From positions 39,980,426 through 40,044,425 of the forward strand of contig CP136064.1 of NCBI GenBank assembly GCA_032622095.1: a stretch of DNA of 64,000 nt. Reading direction: 5' to 3'. The stretch is from Siphonodentalium dalli. Taxonomy: Eukaryota > Mollusca > Scaphopoda > Gadilida > Siphonodentaliidae. Positions 58,145 through 64,000 of this stretch are shown here, one piece after another. The notes beneath the pieces were generated by a model. The model saw only the letters and a program-made list of their open reading frames with translations. It made no database searches and was not told where the DNA came from. Position 1 is the stretch's first letter; every line of letters starts with the position of its first letter. The position numbers and the translations under genes are program-made.

Positions 58145-58195
58145 ACCTATTAACATAACATAATCCTAAGAACAAACAGTGTTTACTTTTCCCAC

Positions 58196-61100
58196 GCTCT
58201 AAATACAATTGAAAGTGATTCACTTCAAGTTTATTATGAATCTCATTTAAAGACTGATATCGAGGCAGGTCAGTGTTGTTGTGACAGTATATAAACTGTC
58301 GCGACGTTCACTGAATAGTCGGTGCAATCTGCACAAAACATTAATTGTGTGGCAGCGTTTAAATCCGATATTGTAATTGTGAATACAGTGAATAAAAAAC
58401 TTCTAATTGCGCGTCCACTTGAGGTTCTTTAATCGATTATCGGACCGTGTATAGGAGTAATCAAACCAAACCATATCATGTGACACCGACGTGAAGCAAT
58501 GTCATATGATAACTTTCTTTGGCATCGGAACAACGTGGGAATGATATCATCATCTTTACTGCATCCTTCTATGGAGATATTGAATTTAGACGATACAGAC
58601 CCTACTTTCTTTTATTCTTTTGGTGGCTCTTAATGGTTAAGACACTGCGCTTGTGTTGTCTTACCAAGAAATCAACGAACCAGCATTCGAGCATTGAACA
58701 CCAGACAATTACAATGTAGGTGCCAGTTGTACCGACACTCGAATTATTAGGTTGTATGTTGATTGCTTAATGACATAACGCAAGCGCGACTGTCTTAACC
58801 ACAACACGCAATTGTTGCAATTGATATTCTTCTGTATGGCGAAATGGATGGGGTTCGAACAAAATAAGACTAATTTCGATGAAAAATGATGTATATAGAA
58901 CTAATTTCGTCAAGGTCACTTCGTTTTCTCACGCATAAATTAATACAAATAATATTTTTACAGAATGTTCTGCTATTTGGCTGAACAATATATAGTAAGT
59001 GGGCACACCCTCCATGCAACTTACATGTATTCTGCGGCGAGAGAAAAATTGTAACTTTGACGAAATGAGTTCTATATACGCACGGATGTGGTGACACGCC
59101 CCGCAAACTTTGGTAAAAATACTCAACATTTAGTTGGAAGTTTCAAGCCTAAAACACCATCAGCTGGAGATTTCGCATCGCAAATAGGTTGCAAGGATTT
59201 CATGGTTTAATATTTCAATTGGTGTGAAATTGGTTGTGGCCAAATTGGCATCAGTTGGAAATTCCTAACCTTACAGTTGTGCCCGGTTAGCGATTAGAAA
59301 TTTCAAACAGGTGGACAAATTAGGGTGCAAATAGATTTTCCCAAGTTAAGGAAATTATTCAAAGGAGGTTCAGTTATAAATTCCAAGTATTACACCCAAA
59401 CAGAGACATTCTAGACACGTCTAGATACGTTTTAAATATGACTTTGCTCACCGCAATTCTGATATAGATGGGTCAGCTCTCTTATCTTCATATATTTGTT
59501 CCAGCCGCTATCGCATAATTGTGCGTTTTACTGTTGACCGTCCAGGAGTTTTCTTTCGACAGAATGACTTGTACATTGGCGAGTTCATATTAATCCGTGC
59601 AACAAATTTAATCGTCCCGTTATCACTGGACTTATATATATCGTCTAAATTGGATAGATCATCTCACTCGTGTCTTCATAATTAAGACGGCCGGCGTGCG
59701 TCTTGTTTTGGGAGTGATAAAATCTACTCACTCGCGCCCCGCTCTCGCGAGTAGACTGTATCACCCCCAAACAAGACGCACGCCGGCCGTCTTAATTGTG
59801 AAAACACTCGTTGAGATGATCTATCCAATACTTATTACACTACTATGTACAGAAGACAGTATGGCGATGTCCAGTTCGACTCCGGATAATCTGGCTTTTG
59901 TTTTTGAGGGTGGTGATCACACAGTCATAATGAAACAGCGGCACCGATAGCCCTCGTTGGCATGCAGATGGTATTTAGGTATTTAGTTATTAAAGGTTAA
60001 CACGTATGTCGTAATATATTTATAAATTCAATTTATTTTCTTATTTTGGATAAATATAGCACAACAAACTCATGTCGAAGCAAATAAAACCGAAAACGCT
60101 CATTTGAACCTAAAAGAATGTCTAATTTTAACGGATGTATACGATAATAGTCCGTGGGCCAAAACAAAAACGATTTTTGCTCCACTTTGACAGAACAAAG
60201 GTTTCAAAAAATCAAATTGAAGGTTATTATCTCCCGCATCAGAAAATACTTGTTGACAGACTGGCAAGGTGTCCAAACATGGCGAAAAATACGGTAGTTA
60301 ACTCCTGCCCCTATTAAACTATAGGATTTTACCCAAGTATGATCTACCGCCAACGGTGGCAGTCAATAGACCACTGGTCTAAAATTTATATAATTTATGT
60401 GTTTACTTTGCCCACGTCCCTTACCGTGTGTGTCAATGAAACCTTTTAAAATCAATTTGAACCCTATATCCATTCTCAAGTCGTGGAAAACAGCATGATA
60501 TTAATACAAAACATGCTTCTAACGCCAAATTAAGTCACACACTGTCTAGCCCTATGCCAAATTAGACTGAGTATACAAATGGAAACAGTGTTCACTGTTT
60601 CACGTGGGAGATAACTTTCTCTCCAGCTAATGTCATTTATCAAACAAGTGTATTGATTACAATAAAAGAATTTCGTAGGAAAAACTATGAAAATTTGAAA
60701 TTTTAACTGCAAATAAATGAAAAATTGATTTTTTCCCCAATCTGAACGTATTTTTCTTAAATACAAACATATTTCCACTGCCAAATTGTTCTTATGCGAT
60801 CAATTACATTACAGCGAGCATCTCTATCAAGTAAATGGTTGGTTTTAGCAAAACCGTTATCTTTTGAGCGTTTACAAATTCAATATGTCCTAGTTAACGT
60901 ACTTGATACGAAACAATTCTTGCAAATCATGACCTACATGGACAGCTTTCTAATATATTTTGTCGATAAAACATATAGTAATGATGATAACTTGGTTCTG
61001 AGTTGAAAACAATTCTTCTAATTTAAAGAGCGTTTATTGGCTAATAATTTCACCAATTATTTGCTGTTGTGTGCGGCTCTGTGTCATATATACACAATTT

Positions 61101-61424
61101 CATAGAAAATATGTGGATTGTCTATTATTCGAGAAATATTTAGAAACAAGCACAAATAGATATAAGTATAAAATAACATATAAGGTGAATTGAATAATTG
61201 TCACCAGGTCAAAGATGGCTGCCAAAATGGCGATAGGATGTAAAAAAAATAATCGAAATTTCAATTTTCATACATATTTCTAACATTCATTATAAAACTG
61301 GGACATATATCATCACATATATCACACAGAAATCAACTCAGATTTATATTCATAATCAGTCTTCTATGTAACATGATTGTGATAACAGGGCACCGTTTCG
61401 AAAGCACGTCAATCAATCAAATCG
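58196..61424. other. Intergenic, no supported gene; one long hairpin
   Basis: Contains the hairpin at 59652-59826. Otherwise AT-rich, with ORFs lacking any domain. Confidence 0.5.
59652..59826. repeat. Long near-perfect hairpin (arms ~75 bp)
   Basis: GGATAGATCATCTCA...AAGACGGCCGGCGTGCGTC pairs with GACGCACGCCGGCCGTCTT...TGAGATGATCTATCC around a TCACTCGCG...CGCGAGTAGA centre. Notably GC-rich arms in AT-rich surroundings. Confidence 0.9.
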
Positions 61425-62410
61425 GTGATGTGTATGGAATACACGGATCGGCTGTGTGGTGTAATGGTATACATGCAGGTGTTGTCTGGTTATGATAGGG
61501 TGTATGGGTATACTTGGAGTGGCTATATTTTCATTGGTAGATGTATATATATACATATGCTGGATGTGTGGTCATGGAGTGGGTGTATGGATAAAGAGGG
61601 ATGTGGGTGTATGGTCACGGTTCAGGTATGTATGCATACACGGAGAAGCTAGATGGTCATTGGCGGGGCGTACTGATATAGCCTCACGTGACACCATATC
61701 CGACATCACCCTGTACATGTGCACAAAGTCAGATTTCAGTTCGGAAGAAAGTGTCACATATTTCCAATTTCTGTCACAGGTAAAGTGTTATTTACTATAT
61801 ATAATATACGTATAGTGAAGTTTGTGCCATTTTTATCTTGACTGGGTATGTGACCATACGTGAGGCGAATATTCATACCCTGTGTGGCTGCGTTGTCGAG
61901 GTGAGTGTATATGTAAACATGCGTTGGTTGTATGGTGATGGGTGGGGTGTATGGATACGTAAGGAGTAGTTGTATGTTATGGGTGATGTGTATAGATGCA
62001 CATGGAATGAATGCACGGTCATAGTTGAAGTGTATACGCATACATGGAGTATAGCTGGATGGTCACTCACGGTGCAGTGCGTATGTGCATATATGGAGTG
62101 CCCTTGTGGTCATGAGTGAGATGTACATGTATATATGTTGTGGATGTTATGTCATTGGTGGGTGTATTTATAACAGTGTACAGGGAGTTGATGTATGGAA
62201 TGGATGGGTGTATGAGTATACAAGGAGTGGCCGAATTGTCATGGTGATGTGTATATGTATGTGAGGAGTGGATGCATGGCCGTGTTTGTGATGTTTGGTG
62301 TATCTGGAAGGGCTGTGTGGCCATTGTTACACCTGGAGTGACTGCATGGTCATGGGCGGGGTGTATATGTATATCTTGAGTGGCTATATGACCATGAGTG
62401 AGGCGAATGC
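61425..62410. repeat. Degenerate ~60-bp minisatellite in two blocks
   Basis: Irregular units like GAGTGG.TGTATGGTCATGG followed by GTGTATATGTATACATG. Blocks at about 61425-61650 and 61860-62410 are separated by ~200 bp of different sequence. It sits immediately 3' of the gene 6 duplication block. ORFs inside are repeat artefacts. Confidence 0.75.
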
Positions 62411-62584
62411 AAATAGAAACCACCGACTCTCGTATAGTAACCAATAAACTTATCAAAGTTTGATCGCGTACTTTGAACGTTCGACTTCGAATTTGTTAAT
62501 TTCATTTTTAATTTTCGTTAGTTATTCGACTATATAACTATCCATATATATATAGTGGAAGATAACAAAAACATATATATGCTG

Positions 62585-63748
62585 TCATAACTTGTAAACG
62601 ATCATTATCATACAACCAACTGTCAAGACGACAGTTACGATCGATAGGAACCAAAAGAAAAGTGTATCCAAACATGACGTCACGTGTTTCCAAGAACATT
62701 TTGTCGTGCGTCCTTCATCCTCCGATTCGTATTCATTATTCCTTGATCGGATGCATACACACAACCATGACGGTACCTTGTCATCAGTATGATATAAATT
62801 TAATGTCAATGCCGTCAGAAGCACTATTCCAGCGCTTATGCTGATCATGGTAGCAACGTACATTGTCAGAATTGACATAGCATCACCGTTCTTTGGCATT
62901 GCACTCGTAATCACGGTCATGAAGACTGCAAACGAAAGTAGAACAGTGATTGAATAAGATATCCTTTCTCCCGACTCCACGGGAACTTTGAAAACAACAA
63001 CATTCAAGATTGAAAGCAAAATAATCGGCAGTATTGTGTCTAAAACAAATGGTTCTGGTTCCCTTCGGAGAAAAATATTAAATTTCATTCCCGTTGCTTT
63101 TTCGCTTCTTATTTGATCACAACTACTGTCGACAATTTCCCATACTCCATTCGGTTTAAACGCCCGAAGGTCGACAACAGAGGAGGCGTTCCACCACTCT
63201 AAAGCAGGAAGATTGTATGTCCAGGAACCCATCCTGATTTCACACATTTGCGTATCAAAAGGAAAATACTTAATGTCAACAGGACATGTTGTTTGGTATA
63301 CTCCTCCGGGGTACCACCGGACCATGCCATCGCTGAAAACTTCTACACGAACAAATGTCGGCGCAATTTCTTGTAGACCATTGTGGAAATTGAAAATAGC
63401 AACATCTGGTATCCAAATATCGCTTTGAGTAAGAATTAGTTTCTCTTCTCCTTCATATTCGCTCTGATTCCATTTCAAAAGTTCGTCGAACCAAGTCAAT
63501 GTGAAAAAACCACTGGTTGATATAAACTGTTGACGTTCGTTAAAGTCGACGATGGCCAAAAGACTGAATTCCACATTGATAGTAGTTGTCGAGTCCTTGT
63601 TTTCAACTGGGCGTATCTTTGGGTTGTAGTTTCTCATTAAGTCGTTGAAAAGCTTACCACTTTTTGTTGGTTCCTCTCTTCCTGCCAGTGGCATAACTAT
63701 TATCACGCAAGCTGATAGAACGAAGACAAAAAGGAGGTTACACGTCAT
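62585..63748 (-). CDS. nAChR-like Cys-loop ligand-gated ion channel subunit, intronless (channel gene 6)
   Basis: 387 aa, about 95% identical to gene 5 with no length change. Same landmarks: signal peptide, WIPD 112-115, Cys-loop C155-C169, -1' Glu / 9' Leu / 11' Phe / 20' Ser in M2, single loop-C Cys210, short M3-M4 loop. Changes relative to gene 5 include leader residues 13-17, F75 for Y, V191 for R, K217 for N in the sequon near 217 (so that glycosylation site is lost), and TTKCSW for TRKVSW before M4, which adds a Cys. Coding is intact, so both duplicates probably function. Confidence 0.95.
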   Translation of the reverse strand: MTCNLLFVFVLSACVIIVMPLAGREEPTKSGKLFNDLMRNYNPKIRPVENKDSTTTINVEFSLLAIVDFNERQQFISTSGFFTLTWFDELLKWNQSEYEGEEKLILTQSDIWIPDVAIFNFHNGLQEIAPTFVRVEVFSDGMVRWYPGGVYQTTCPVDIKYFPFDTQMCEIRMGSWTYNLPALEWWNASSVVDLRAFKPNGVWEIVDSSCDQIRSEKATGMKFNIFLRREPEPFVLDTILPIILLSILNVVVFKVPVESGERISYSITVLLSFAVFMTVITSAMPKNGDAMSILTMYVATMISISAGIVLLTALTLNLYHTDDKVPSWLCVCIRSRNNEYESEDEGRTTKCSWKHVTSCLDTLFFWFLSIVTVVLTVGCMIMIVYKL

Positions 63749-63947
63749 CCTGTTATGAAAGAGTTACATAAAACTTCTTTTCAATTTGCCATGCACATGA
63801 AGTAAATCCTTAGTTTATGATGTCCACCGACGGTGCTCACTAGGTTTATTCCAATACAATTATGAGCAGAACAGAATTTCTCAATGGGAGCTCGACTGTT
63901 TGGTTGGGGGTCATCCAATTTAAGTGCTAATCCGTCAGCGGTGTCGA

Positions 63948-63957
63948 ATCTATATAG
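63948..63957 (-). promoter_or_regulatory. Candidate TATA element of channel gene 6
   Basis: CTATATAGA context on the - strand ~200 bp before the ATG, at the same relative place as in gene 5. Confidence 0.25.
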
Positions 63958-64000
63958 GACATATTAACATAACATAATTCTAATAACAAACATTGTTTAC

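Larger units (their letters stand above)
56040..58195. repeat. Segmental duplication, copy 1 (contains channel gene 5)
   Basis: 3' flank, gene and 5' flank match 62400-64000 closely. The upstream match runs to ...AACAAACAGTGTTTAC at 58187. The main difference is a ~520-bp insertion at about 56228-56745 present only here. Confidence 0.88.
62400..64000. repeat. Segmental duplication, copy 2 (contains channel gene 6)
   Basis: Counterpart of 56040-58195 without the ~520-bp insertion. It continues to the window edge. Confidence 0.88.

Overview
The window is nuclear DNA of an invertebrate animal, most likely a lophotrochozoan and probably a mollusc. Reasons: AT-rich, repeat-dense intergenic DNA; spliced genes with GT/AG introns; a tRNA-derived SINE; DIRS-type, copia-type and jockey/CR1-type retroelements; many foldback elements; and a local cluster of short, intronless nicotinic-receptor-like Cys-loop channel genes of the kind known to be expanded in molluscs. 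The species is not identified.

Genes. Six complete intronless Cys-loop channel genes (380-388 aa) flank one spliced gene. Two are on the + strand (4548-5690, 18915-20069) and four on the - strand (45387-46541, 53147-54313, 56760-57923, 62585-63748). The last two are a recent ~2 kb duplicate pair, about 95% identical in protein. All six keep the signal peptide, Cys-loop, four membrane segments and the -1' Glu of the cation-selective filter. All lack the vicinal Cys pair of alpha subunits and have a very short M3-M4 loop. Between the two groups lies a four-exon + strand gene (22546-41492) that I assembled from splice sites. It encodes a 392-aa secreted protein with an acidic N-terminal region and a PEBP domain.

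Layout. 1-1690: 33-bp minisatellite. 1.7-4.5 kb: hairpin, T-rich tract and a diverged local duplication. 4.5-5.7 kb: channel gene 1. 5.7-18.9 kb: intergenic, with a SINE, a piggyBac-like MITE, foldbacks and a 27-bp minisatellite. 18.9-20.1 kb: channel gene 2. 22.5-41.5 kb: the PEBP gene, whose introns hold MITEs, a ~130-bp satellite and a copia-like element nested in a DIRS-like relic. 42.7-45 kb: large foldbacks. 45.4-50.2 kb: channel gene 3 with a 5'-truncated LINE inserted upstream, bounded by an apparently identical 356-bp direct duplication that contains the first third of the gene. 52.8-64 kb: channel genes 4-6 with hairpins and minisatellites.

Most notable: (i) the 356-bp target-site-like duplication around the LINE, which left an intact gene plus an orphan 5' gene fragment; (ii) a ~66-bp double-hairpin module occurring eight times, always as inverted pairs, inside three different kinds of foldback; (iii) a non-autonomous repeat family whose copies share a scaffold but carry different sets of internal short motifs; (iv) the PEBP protein with an acidic secreted extension; (v) a satellite whose unit carries TCAAGGTCA sites.
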